DNA of 64,000 nucleotides from Sphagnum compactum (lineage: Eukaryota > Bryophyta > Sphagnopsida > Sphagnales), in contig OZ234493.1 of the NCBI GenBank assembly GCA_965153455.1, positions 35,392,213-35,456,212 of the forward strand, given 5' to 3'. The translations under genes were made by a program, and so were the position numbers. Below are positions 47,910 to 59,550 of the stretch, one piece after another. Within the stretch, counting starts at the first letter, position 1. Each line of letters starts with the position of its first letter. The notes below the pieces were generated by a model. That model saw nothing but the letters and a program-made list of their open reading frames with translations. It was not told the origin of the DNA and ran no database searches.

Positions 47910-48600
47910 GATGCAGATGGTTGTGAGGCTTTGACAATGGAGATTGCATACAGTTTGGAACTGATGCGGTCGAAGCAGAAGGTGATGATGGAAGTGGTTG
48001 TGCAAAGGGAGTTTGAGGTTGAGATTCGAGAAGCATTGGGGGAGTTTGTTTCTTTTGTTTGTTATTTCATATACTGGCGACAGGTGAGAACGAGAGCTAC
48101 GACCGCCACGGGCTTGTTTGCCCTTGCTTGATGTCGAATACAGAAGGGGGAAAGCAGAGGGGAAGTTACGAGAAGGGTGTTTTTAGATCTGTTCGGAAGA
48201 CGGTCGGCTTTGGAATAAGGTGCTTGGCCTGCTGGCTGGTTCTTGGACTCTGCGTTTTCATTTATCTGCGTCTTCTTCAACGGAGACAAGGACGATTACA
48301 ACGTACACTTGGAACAAGTTCGCTCTGTTCTTCTTTAGAGGTTGCTTTCTCGGGATGCCTTCACGCGGACGGATTGTTACACTGAGCTTCTACTGCGACT
48401 GTAGTAGAAGCCTGAAAGTTTAAGTGTCGGTTTCTGATCTCGTTCATGGCAGTCAGTTTGCGTAGTCGGTAGATCTACAGTATTCCATTCATTGTGTACA
48501 GATTTTTGTGAGCAAGAGGTATACATCGTGCACCACAATGTGCTTGTGATAACACTTTTAATAAGCCATTCTTTTGCAGCCATGTATTGAACGGCTGACC
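47910..48600 (+). other. Probable 3' UTR of the AG-peptide gene
   Basis: The GC-richer composition continues past the stop codon to about 48400 and then falls. Possible poly(A) signals include taataagcc at about 48549-48557. Frames of 60-108 codons here overlap each other in several registers and do not look conserved. Confidence 0.4.
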
Positions 48601-48980
48601 TCCCCCCCCTTTACGTTTCATGAATGCACATGCTTCTTTTCTTCTCTTCACCTTGTGCTTTCTGTGTGGTGAATGTTGCTGTTATCAGAATATGTGCAAA
48701 CTGTAACTGTCCCCGACTTGTGCTTGTAGGGACCAGGAGATAGACTATCGTTCCTGTGTCCCATTTTTTTTGGCCAGAAGTCTTGACATCGATCGGGATT
48801 GGCCTCATGAGAAGACTCGGCATAAATTCTTGATCGGCATCTTTCCTTTGTGATCTCACCTCAGTGAAATAGTTTTTCTCTCTTTATGTTAGTTACATAT
48901 TAACATGGACATGTTAGTATGGACATTGTCGTCGAGTCCACGGACTTGTCTTCTTGTATTGCGTTAATAGCATCTTACAG

Positions 48981-49067
48981 GAATACTACAATGGCGGCTT
49001 AGGAAAGACAGGCCTATGCTGTTCTGGTTCGAGAGGGGAAGAAAAGCTACAAGCTCCTCTTGATCAG
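48981..49067 (+). other. Possible internal exon of an unknown gene
   Basis: An acceptor cttacag and a donor gtactt enclose 87 bp, exactly 29 open codons (EYYNGGLGKTGLCC...APLDQ). Further downstream a strong acceptor (ttcttcttctcttg...ccag) and donor gtaatt enclose 29 bp (49502-49530). No homology is apparent to me. These could be alternative 3' exons or relics. Confidence 0.25.
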
Positions 49068-49530
49068 GTACTTTCTTGAATCACAACTTTGATGTATCTC
49101 CTTTAATGGTAAAGAAAATGGGTGTCACAGAACTGCTTTGCTGTGCTCGCAGGCTATGCTTGTTATTCTGTAGATTTATTTTTTCAGTTTTACAAAAGCG
49201 GCATGGAAAAAGCATCCTTTACATGTACTCCTTTCATTGAAGCATATTCAAGAACTTTGTTCAGTCTCGTTCAACAGAGTCTAACAGTTTTGTTGACAGT
49301 TGGGCATGGCAGGAAATATTAGCAGCAGCTGCTGCTGAAACGGGAAAATCCCATACAGCAGAGACTTTCTTGCTACCAGTCACGTTCTTTCGTTCTCCAA
49401 TATTTCTATCATTGGGCAACTCATGATTAATGCTTGGCAGCTTGACTAGAGAAATAGGGTGATTGGGTTTTATTTTCTTCTTCTCTTGATCGCTACTCCA
49501 GATGACACACCTAGAGATTCTCAACCTGAG

Positions 49531-50690
49531 GTAATTCTTTTCCTTTCCATTGTGGGTATTATCGCCAGGGGAGAAACTTGTCTACTGCTCTGACTATCAT
49601 CACATCATCACTTGAAAATGTGAAAGTCGGCCACCAACTGCAATGTTTCTGCCCCAATGAAGCACTCAAATTGATCTGTAGCATATGTTCCAATGTCCCA
49701 TCTCTTCATTTAGTTGTTCAGCTGCCTTCAGTTACTCCATGCACGATTGTAAAGCCAAAAAGGTCATCACTCAAAAAACGTGCCAAATTACAAAGTAAAT
49801 TTGCCAATGTGGTAGGATAAGTTAAACTTGCAACGTTTTGTCAGAAACCGAGATATCTGTTTCTTCCAAAAGCGGCCACTGCTCTTTCAAAAGCTAGACC
49901 TTCTTCCTCACGAAAGTTGCTGACCACCCCTGCATTCAAGCTCCAATTGCAACTTTGCAAAGATAGAAACAATGATAGTAACTCAAAACACAAATATGCT
50001 AGCAGGAACAGGAAACGCAAGCAGAAGTATACAGAATCGGAAGAACAATTCACTCGACTCAACATCAAACACCTCCAAATCCATCCACAGGACCTTTTCA
50101 ATATGCACTAAGATGCAGCATCTTGCAAACTGTGCCAGGGTATTATATGATATATGGGAATCAGTCCCCATTTGTGGGCGCATTGGGTTTGTTGTTAGAT
50201 ATGTTTTGAAGGAAACACAAATGCAGTAGTTTGGTCATCACCCACATGAAAATATGAAATTTGATGACACCCAACAATTCAGCTCCAAAACTGAGTCAGT
50301 GAGTGGTCTGTATCTTACACAGTTGGTGAAATGGCTGACAATTAGAAAAGACCACCTGCACTGCTGCTTATCATTGGAGAGGCGTGAGCTCGTGGTTTTG
50401 ATAAAAGCCGACATCAACAGAAATCCGTTGTCCATGTGCATTGTGCAGTGCCCAGCTGTATTAAATTCCACTTTAAATAAGTGTACCCCATTCCAGAAAA
50501 ATAGGTTGGTGAAGTACGAAGCCAGATTGTATGAGTCCCCCAACCCCATGTTACTGAGTCTCCAACTCCATCTGGCAAGAATCCAGCGTGTACACAGTCA
50601 ACGTGAAGTACCCCTTTAGAAATATGGTGATTTTCTAGGGTAAACTGGCCCATCACCGATTGCCTGCCTATGACCGAACACTTTGGCAGA
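49531..50690. other. Region with unassigned frames
   Basis: Frames of 80 codons (49578-49820, +) and 121 codons (50254-50619, +), with a 103-codon minus-strand frame across the latter, have no motif that I recognise. Composition is balanced rather than AT-rich, so low-copy sequence or a decayed gene is possible. Confidence 0.3.
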
Positions 50691-50694
50691 CCTG

Positions 50695-51175
50695 TTTCAA
50701 TTCTTCTCTGTTTTGAGTGATTTTAAATGTTATAGGAGCGCCTTCTCAAGCTCTACAAATCGTCTTTGAAATGCAAAGCCAAAGGAGCAGCTCAAAAAGA
50801 GCAGTAAAGAAAATACATTTTTTCAAATCGCCCAATGTTTTTTTTTCATTTTGACTCCTCCTACTTTTGAACCTCATAACTTTCTTATTTCTTGTTCGTT
50901 TTAAACGATCTAAAATGCTACAGGAGCGTGAATTGAAGTTTTACAAATCATCTTGGAATTCTAAGAACAACAGAGCAACATACAAGGAATTCTTTGAGAA
51001 TTCTTTGGGTGATCGGGAACTGGCCTTGGTAATGTTTGGTGATTTGATTTTTTGAGTTCATGACCCTCTCTACTTTGGGGGGTCGTAACTTTCTCAATTC
51101 CATTTCATTTTTGACGATTTTTAATGCGCTAGATGCACCAATAAGAGGGGATTAAGTTTTGTTTGGACATAATGA
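50695..51175 (+). repeat. Degenerate tandem repeat, about 190-205 bp
   Basis: A block of ttttgagtgattttaaatg-ttataggagcg...tacaaatcgtcttg recurs with starts of the aggagcg part at about 50735, 50922 and 51130 (the last altered). Each copy is preceded by cataacttt-like sequence. Copies are much diverged. Confidence 0.6.
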
Positions 51176-52176
51176 GCAAAAGCTTAAGCCACTTAGAACC
51201 ACCCATCAGGATATCGTGAAGAGGATATCCTGTGCTATAACAGCAGGTACCACCACTGCAATGGCATGTACAGTCTTTCCTTTGGATAAAGTACAGCCTT
51301 CAAAATAGTCTTTTTTTTTTCACTTTTATACTGTAGCAACATGGCAAGTATCCCCAGACATATATTTAGACAGATTTCGCCTTAACTGGCGACACTTTTG
51401 TACAGGATCGTTAAAATTGTAGCCAATAAACAGACTGGGGGCAACACGCCCTCCAAAATAGGCGGAAGTTACGCGAATTATTTTTGAGAAAAGGAGGAAT
51501 TTTTGCCAGAAATGTGGGGCCAGTGTCCCCATTTGCGGATTTTTCGCCCAAAAAAACTGACTTCTTCAAATAGCCTTCAAATTTGGACTAGTGTTGGCCT
51601 GTTCTTAGTTTTTTGTAATACCCAACCAGGAAGGTTCTTTTATTTTTTTATTATAAAACGGGCTTACTTGGTATTACATCTTAAATTGTATTCGTATTAC
51701 ATCAAATGTGGCATTTTTGTATGGAATTTTGTGTGATCAATGATATTGATACAAATTAACAAATTCTATTGATATTGACAAGTCTCTCAATCTTTTTAAA
51801 TATATGTCACTTATCAATTGTATATTTTTTTCCAATTTGTAAGCTTTAAAGGCATTATGATTTTCTTACAAGAACAAACCACCTTGAAGTGAAACAAGAG
51901 CACATATAAGAAGAAGGCATTGTGTTTTTTTTCGTTTAACTTTTGTTTATTAATGTGGCAGGGAAACCAAAATTATAAATGTTTTGACATCACAAAATGA
52001 TTCAAAATTATATGTGATATATGATGTATGCATGGTATATACAAATATTTTAGATTTTGACTATTGAATCAAAATTAAAATGGTTGTAAATTATTTCATA
52101 TATAGGTGCATTGTCACAATTAGAACGTAATTTCTTTGTAACCATTATTTAGGTTTGTAGATTTTATGGTTTCAAT
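51176..52176. other. Intergenic region
   Basis: At 51587 ctagtgttggcctgttctt resembles the terminus of the hAT-like element at 7420, but no partner end is visible. The rest is AT-rich without genes. Confidence 0.4.
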
Positions 52177-52179
52177 ATT

Positions 52180-54439
52180 CATTAGAAGAAATCTGAAAGT
52201 CAATGACTGAATTTGTGACTCATTTATAGTTGTAATGGACACATGCGACTAAAAATAACTTAATTGCCTTGGACAAGTGCCATAAGATAGTCAATCGCAA
52301 AAGACATTACACGGCCATGAAGTTGAAAGCATAGTCACAAACCTTATGACTAGGCCATAATTTTTCATCCATTGCCATGGATGATCATTAATATGATGTG
52401 GAACCCCAATTTGCAACTGCATTCGTGACTACATTTGGGGTAGTCGCATGTTACCAAATGTGCCATTGATGGGTGGTTAAGATTTAATCACATGGTAATT
52501 TTAAAAAGCCAATGGCCATAAAACACGTGAAAATTTTCCATTTGTTAAAATATATATAATATGATTACAGTAATTAAATATTATAATTATAGTAATCAAT
52601 TATTTTAATTCATTAATTATAATCTATCTTAGGCTAAACTATAATAGGCAACATATTCTAGGTTAGGCTTGGGTAGAATAAGCTAGCTAGCATAGGTTAA
52701 GTAAGTAGGTAAGATCCTATTTATTTTATTGGGGACAAGCTTTTTGATTGGCTCATCCCAAATGGCACATGCACTATATTTATAGTGCATACCATGAATC
52801 TAATCCATTCTTTCACCTACTTATATACTTTACAAAATTAAAGTTGTAGACAAAAGATATGGGACAATTCTAATGAAAGGGAAACACTACAACATTATCA
52901 CATCCTTTGTCCCATACAAAAACATCATCATATATCCACACAATTTAAAATATTAATTGTTTTCACTAACTATTTACTATTTATTACCTAGCCTACCTAA
53001 TAAATTAATATCCTAGCCTACATTTCATAAAATTAATTGTTTAACATAGTTAACTAATTAATCAATTAATACAAAAACATTACAACATATCCATAAAATA
53101 ATTTTTTTTTGCTTAACTTATAACCTACCTACCTACTACCTACTAGTAGCTATCCTACTTATTACATACTACCTAAGTTACATACCTACTATCTAATATC
53201 TAGCCTACCTAATAAATTAATTACCTCGCCTACAATAAATGAATTTTTAACATCGCTAATTAATTAATCAATTAATAGAAAAACATTATGACATATCCAC
53301 AAAATAAAATACCTTTTGCTTAGCTTACCTACCTACCTACTAACTACTAGTACCTATCCTATTTATTACATACTACCTAGGTTAGATACCTATTATCTAC
53401 TACCTAGACTACCTAATAAATTAATTATCTACCTTACATTTAATAAATTAATTATTTAACATAACTAATTATTTTATCAATTGAGACACAAACATATGAC
53501 ATATCCACAAAATAAAATACCTCTTATTTAGCTTACCTACCTACTAACTACCTACTAGTCCCTATCCTACTTATTACATACTACCTAATCTAACTAGTCA
53601 ATTGATTAAGTACCTAACCTAATTAATTGATTAATTAATATGAAAACATAATCACATATTCACATAATAAACTAATAAACCTACCTACTACCTATATTCC
53701 TACTTACTACCTATTACCTAGTTTACGAATTGATTAATGACCTAGCCCACCAACTACCTACCTAGTTAACCTAGCCTAACTAAGTCTAACCTTCATAGCC
53801 TAGCCGATTAGCTACACCTAATAAACTAGCCTACTATTACCTATAAATAACTTAGGCCAATTAATTACGTATGCAAGCTAGGTTAGGCTACCAATGTACA
53901 TAGGCCTACTTAGTTTAATGTAACCTATTAAGCTTAGTTAGCTTAGTTTACCAACTAAGTTATAATAGCCTTTTCTAGCAAACTATTAACTATTAGATAT
54001 TATTTCATGGAAGACCCATGGATAATTGTAAAAAAGACCCATGGATGGGTACATTGAAAGGATAATAGTCCAATTGAAATAACAAAATTTGCCATATGTG
54101 GTTTATGTTTGTTTGTTCATGTGGTATAATATACTATTGTAGTTGAAAAACCTTTCATTTGTAGTTGCAAAAACAACTACGTTATCATCCATCAATGAAT
54201 GTAATCAAAATTGGATGATTTTGTTCACTTTTCATCTACATGTAGTCGTAAATTGCAATCGCATCTACAACTAAAATTTGGTTCAACCCTTCTTGTAGTT
54301 GCATGTGTGACTACAACAAGTTGCAACTACATAGACACATAAGACTAACACACTGCTAGTTATAAAATCAATTGATTTGGACATTAATCGCATATTAGTT
54401 GCAAAAATATGGTTTAAATGGACAACATTTCTTTTTGTG
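52180..54439. mobile_element. CACTA-like element, decayed
   Basis: The left end cattagaagaaat and right end atttctttttgtg are imperfect inverted copies. Both are flanked by att (52177-52179 and 54440-54442). The first and last few hundred bases carry many gcaact/agttgc motifs in both orientations, like the element at 17422. No transposase frame is present. The interior is dominated by the repeat described below. The mismatched ends make this older than the 17422 copy. Confidence 0.6.
52915..53760 (+). repeat. Tandem repeat of about 207 bp inside the CACTA-like element
   Basis: The marker acatatccacaaaataaaat occurs near 52928, 53085, 53291, 53499 and 53654, giving spacings of about 156, 206, 208 and 155. 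The outer units are therefore shortened. Each unit includes ctacctacctac...ctactagtacc and taataaattaatta blocks. Confidence 0.8.
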
Positions 54440-54442
54440 ATT

Positions 54443-55127
54443 GATGCATTAATAAAATCTTATTATTTTTTTACATAGGGCTATTCATTATGTGTTGTGT
54501 TATTGTAATCCAACGTAATAAATGATGAAAACAAAAATATGGGATGCAAAATCATTAACTTGTGTTTGTAACCAATGATTTCACTACTTAAAGGACTCTT
54601 AAAAGGTCTTGACATATATATGGGAATGTTTTCAAATGCACCTTTAAATAATAATAATAAAATGCAACATCATTTTTAGTCATAAGAACTAAAATAAATA
54701 AATTAAAATTTATAAATCAAAATTCTAATAATATTATTTTCAAATGACCAACTTGACTACTTCACTCCTTATAATTTTTTTGTCTTTAGTGCCTTTTTGG
54801 TTTTTAATAACAAAAATGCACCCATCTTGACCATTTTTTTACATTTTGATCATTCAATTAAGATGGAACAATTTCAAAGATGGTTACAAGCAAAGGAAAC
54901 TCAAATTTTCCTCAACTCCTAGCAATTGATGGAGGTTAAAAATCAATTGTTTACCAATGTATTGGGTCATATGAAAGTGATATTAGCACATTCAGGAAAA
55001 TTCAACTATTATGCCAACTACCTTCAACAAGTAAATTGAGAAGGATAATACCCAAAACCAATTTTAAAACAAAAAGGATATGAAAAGATATCATTACTAG
55101 AAATTACATCCTATTCCGTTGAAGTTG
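54443..55127. other. AT-rich intergenic region
   Basis: Nothing recognised. Confidence 0.5.
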
Positions 55128-55240
55128 ACCACCCAACTAGTTGTTGAATGGAAACACTATCACAAAATAACATCCTAGTGGATTCGACTATCAATTTCCA
55201 TTGTAATGGATCTTTAATGGAAAATTCCTACTAAATTGCA
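55128..55240 (+). repeat. Dispersed repeat, copy 1
   Basis: The block ccacccaactagttgttgaa - tggaaacactatcac - aacatcctagtggattc is closely repeated at 59450-59550 (ccacccaactatctactgag - tggaaacaccatcac - aacatcctgggtggattc). No terminal signature is seen. Confidence 0.65.
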
Positions 55241-55323
55241 CTCCTATCTATGTGCCACTGGGGTGCGATGGGAATAATTGTTCATTGACAAAATTTTCAT
55301 TTGAAGTTTGTACCTCCATGGAT

Positions 55324-55615
55324 CAATGGAAATACATAGTGGAAATTGTATAGTGGAAATGCATAATGGAAATTGTAAAGTGGAAATACATAGTGTAAAT
55401 TTAAAAATGAAAATTACAAAGTGGGAATGCACAATGGAAATTGCATAGTGGAAATGCACGATGAAAATTTCATAGTGGAAATGCACAATGGACATTGCAA
55501 AGTGGAAATGCATAGTGGAAATGTATAATGGAAATTGCATACAAAAAATGCAAAATGGAAATTACATAGTGGAAATGCATAATGGAAATTGTGAAGTGGA
55601 AATGCACAATGGAAT
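55324..55615 (+). repeat. 12-13-bp minisatellite (agtggaaatgca)
   Basis: About 22 variants of agtggaaatgca / aatggaaattgca follow each other, often in pairs of about 25 bp. On the minus strand this gives a repetitive FPLCIST/FHYAISIV frame (55244-55540), which is a repeat product. Isolated copies of the motif recur at 55950-55975 and 59880-59960. Confidence 0.85.
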
Positions 55616-55672
55616 GCACATGCAATTTAACTTATAATTGGATATATGTAATTTGGTACATGTTATATTACC

Positions 55673-55742
55673 AAAGTAACTGGTAGTTGGATGGCAAAGA
55701 CCTTGGATTGGTGGTCTCCAAGGTTCAAACCTTGATACCAAC
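55673..55742 (+). repeat. tRNA-like sequence (SINE head or tRNA relic)
   Basis: An A-box-like tagttggatgg (55684-55694) and a B box ggttcaaacc (55722-55731) lie in order. AGACC...GGTCT can form an anticodon-type stem and CAAGG...CCTTG a T-arm-type stem. Loop sizes are wrong for a working tRNA. It is followed by a 19-20-bp repeat (catatgttgaccgtac-like, 55755-55860). Confidence 0.4.
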
Positions 55743-55860
55743 AATGGAAATTCGATCGTATGTTGACTTTTACATGTCATATGTTGATCGTACAGTGACT
55801 ATATGTTGATTGTACATTGACCATATGTTGACCATACAATGATTGTATATAGGTCATATG

Positions 55861-56740
55861 TTTGGAAAATATGAATAATAGTAATATTGTTATTTATAAA
55901 TTAAAATAAAATATCAACGTACAAAACCACTACTTCTTACATGAATGATGAATGGAAATGCATAGTGGAAATGCACTGGCCAAGTTTGATGAACCAGTGA
56001 ACAAGTTGTTGGGTGGAATCGCCAATGGAACTGTTGCCACACAACCCATTTCCTAGCAATGACCACTAGGGCAAAGTCAATTTCCACTATAGTGGTTTTT
56101 GGGATTTCCAGCCATTGTTGGGTGGAATACACATTGGAATTAGACATAATTTCTTGTAATTTATGAATATTTCAATCAAGATACAAAATTTTGAAGATAA
56201 TCTTGACCTTAAGCCTATGATTCTAAAATGTATGTCCATGCATTTTTAATGTCCAAAGATTGGTAGCTCATTACTTAAGGTTCTTCAAGTGGATGTTGGA
56301 TGGTGATACGTATTGCATGTGTCATACCTTATATTTACATTCCAAAATGTTTGATTTTGACTTATATGATATGGCTTAACACCATTTGATCAACAAGCAT
56401 TCCAATGAAATGGTTGTTATATAAAGACATCGTCCATTATAGCCCAATGATCATTTGATATTTACAACTAGCAATACGAGACACATGCCCACATGAATCA
56501 AAACACAAAAAATTGCGATCAAGAAATGTTTGGCCCTAGATGCACAAGGGTTATGATCTTTAAGGAGCATATATTGCACATGTTGTAGTCTTGAAAGATT
56601 TGATGGGGATAGACCACAACCCAACAAGGACATTTCATATGATTTTAACTATATTTTGTTCCTACATCTTGAGGCCCATTCACCATATCGATCCTTGGTA
56701 GCATATCTAAATTGCTAGGTTCCATTACATTTTAAAATAA
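55861..56740. other. Intergenic region
   Basis: It includes scattered gtggaaat motifs near 55955-55975. No gene recognised. Confidence 0.45.
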
Positions 56741-59400
56741 CACTATTAAGGCATAACCACCATTAAATTAACAACACATGTAAAACAATAACATTAATAC
56801 TTTAGTATTGTGTAATTCCACATCTAACTAAATTTCATGACCAAAACATCAACATTAGATGAATACCACCATTAGGGCAACAACGCCATTAGGTTAGCAA
56901 CATCATTCTAAGCAATAACACATGTAGAATAATAACACATTCAAATAACAAGGTAGATGCAAGCTATGGTGGCTCACTTTTTGCATCCTTATGAACTTTC
57001 TGCAAAATGTACTTTATTCAAATGTCACAAATGCATTATAAAATCATCAATTTGATAAAAATATTTATGGATTAAGATTGCCAACTTGAATAAGAATATT
57101 TATCGAGGGGTGAAATACAATAAACATACACCAATCATATAATAACGGACTTTTAAAGTGGACATGTGGACTATAATCTGGGTTCTGCATTAACATTCAA
57201 ATGCATTTTTTATTATGATTTCATCTCAATATTTTTTTATAGTGACTCCATATATGATACATGATGGAAAAACAAATATGGATTGAGAAAAATCATAACA
57301 AAAACTTTAACCAACAAATAACTATGGACTTTTCAATGACCAAATTTGGACATTGTTTTCAAAAGTCCCAATCTTGGTCGTTTTTTGTTTGATTGATGTT
57401 TTTTTCCGCTTAACATGTATGATAAAGAGTTTTCTAGATGGGCAACCTTTCATATGGACTTTATCAATTGATTAATCACCACATAAGGCCCACTCAAAAT
57501 TGGTTTTTAGTGTTTTTTTTCCATTCTAGTGTTAATTTTTCCATTTATATGGACTTTTGGGATTGGGACTAGTCTTGCTACTTTTGAGCCACTCTAATTT
57601 GCATCTACCCAACAACATTAATACTTTCAAAATATGATGCAATACCACTAAATCGACATCATAACCAAGATAATAACAACATTATATTTACAACACCATT
57701 AGGGCAATATATAACATTTATAAAATAACAATACCAAATTTAAGGTATAATAATAGCAATACCATGATCAGTAGCACACATTGAAGCAAGAACACCATGA
57801 TCGATAGCACACATTGAAGCAAAAACACCATGATTAGCACACCATTAAGGCAATAATAGTTGGAGACCAACAACACATGAATAACAATCACAATAAAATA
57901 TTTGAATATTGTGCAATACCACTAAATAATGACCAGAACTACAACAAAAAATTAAATCAGCAACACTGAATCATCCATCATATGCATTCATCTTTCTTGG
58001 ATTTGAAATAATTTCATATCGAATTTTGTCAAACACAAGGTTTAACCACATGTATACACTTGTGTGATGAAAACAAATGGATGTAAACCACTTAAGGGTT
58101 TTATTGTTTATTCATGTTGTGTTTACAAGCTTTCAACGTTGTTAGTTATAGATGTTCTTGTGCTCCTAACATCTTATGTTGTTCGTGTTATTGTTCTTGT
58201 AAATGCCCTACTCATGTGCTTTTACTAGGTATCAAGTTGTTATTCTTGTGAAATTGTTAACATGTTTTTTTATTGTTGTTATTCATGTGTTGTTATTCTA
58301 TTTGAATGTTGTTGCCTTAAACTGTGCTACTGATAATAGTGTTGCAACCTCCTTAAAGTGTTGAACTACCCTAATCGTACTTTTGATCATGGTGTTGTTG
58401 CCCAAATGTGTGTTACTAATCATGGTGTTATTGTTCTATAAATATTGTTGCCCTAATGGTGTTACTTTGATGTTTAGTATTAATTAAAGTGTTGTTACCT
58501 TAATGTGGGTGTTGTTGCTTTAATGGTGTTGTTGATTTAATATTGGGTGAAAACACAATCAAAGGAGCTAAGGGCGCCAAGGTAAAAATCCTTTTCGAAG
58601 GATTGCACATGACACATGTCATTTTTGTGTTGGTTTATAATTTATAATTTAGTATTTTGGATACCCAATTTAACACCACATGTTAGATAAATATGTTTTG
58701 ACTATAATTAAATTTATATCATATATATTATGCATTCATGCCCTTTATCACATAAATATGAACAACTTTTTGTTAAGACCACATTTTCAAAATCCATAAT
58801 TTTCAGGGTCAAAAATACATTTGAACCAAATGTGTTCAAATCAGTTATAAAAAATAATTCCATTAGTTCAAATCCTCTTGCCCTTCTAATCATCAATGTT
58901 AAAATCCTCTCCAAGTTTTAAAAGGAATGGTGCACATTTGGTAAAAAATAAGGGATGTTTGAAAAAATAAGGATTGTCCACTCTTAAGGTTTGAGTGCTT
59001 TGAACATGCAAAAACATTTTTTATTTGTGTCAAGCTTTGAACATATAAACTTTGTAATTAATGAAAAATATTCCAAAAACTCTCATGATAATCCAAACTA
59101 TTATGCTTCCCTTGTGATCTTTCAAACATTAAAAAATGTAGTTTCAACTCCTTTGATTGTGTTTTTACCCTATTGTTATTGTTATTGTTGTGATGTTGAT
59201 CTAGTGGTATTGCAAAATACTCAAATATTTTAATGTTGTTATTGTTCATGTGTTTTACATGTGTTGCTACCTTAATGTTGTTATTGATTTCATGTTATTA
59301 TTATGGTTGTGATGTTGATATAGTGGTAGTGCATAATATTCAAGTATTAATATTATTGAACTATTCATTTGTTGTTGATGTAATGGTGTTGCTACCCTAC
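56740..59400. repeat. Dispersed repeat family in both orientations
   Basis: A unit containing ttgtgcaataccactaaa, then catcataacca, then aacaacaccattagggcaa occurs forward near 56760-56930, 57610-57730 and 57860-57960. It occurs in reverse near 58180-58560, 59165-59260 and 59275-59365. A small 31-33-bp direct repeat (gcacacattgaagc...accatgat) lies at 57774-57845. The two orientations could pair into a long imperfect foldback. Confidence 0.6.
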
Positions 59401-59449
59401 TCATGTAAGAAGTGCTCTATTAAAAACTATGTCCATTTTCACTTGAGCC

Positions 59450-59550
59450 TTCCACCCAACTATCTACTGAGTGGAAACACCATCACCGAACAACATCCTG
59501 GGTGGATTCAACTGTTAATTTCGATTACATAGTGGATGTTTAATGGGCTT
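59450..59550 (+). repeat. Dispersed repeat, copy 2
   Basis: Counterpart of 55128-55240, in the same orientation and similarly diverged. It is followed by tggaagtttaatgggtgcat-type short repeats at 59880-59960. Confidence 0.65.

Noticed and set aside
50254-50619. 121-codon plus-strand frame with a 103-codon reverse frame
   Set aside because: Both strands are open and neither translation shows motifs. Open frames on both strands in balanced sequence are not enough evidence.
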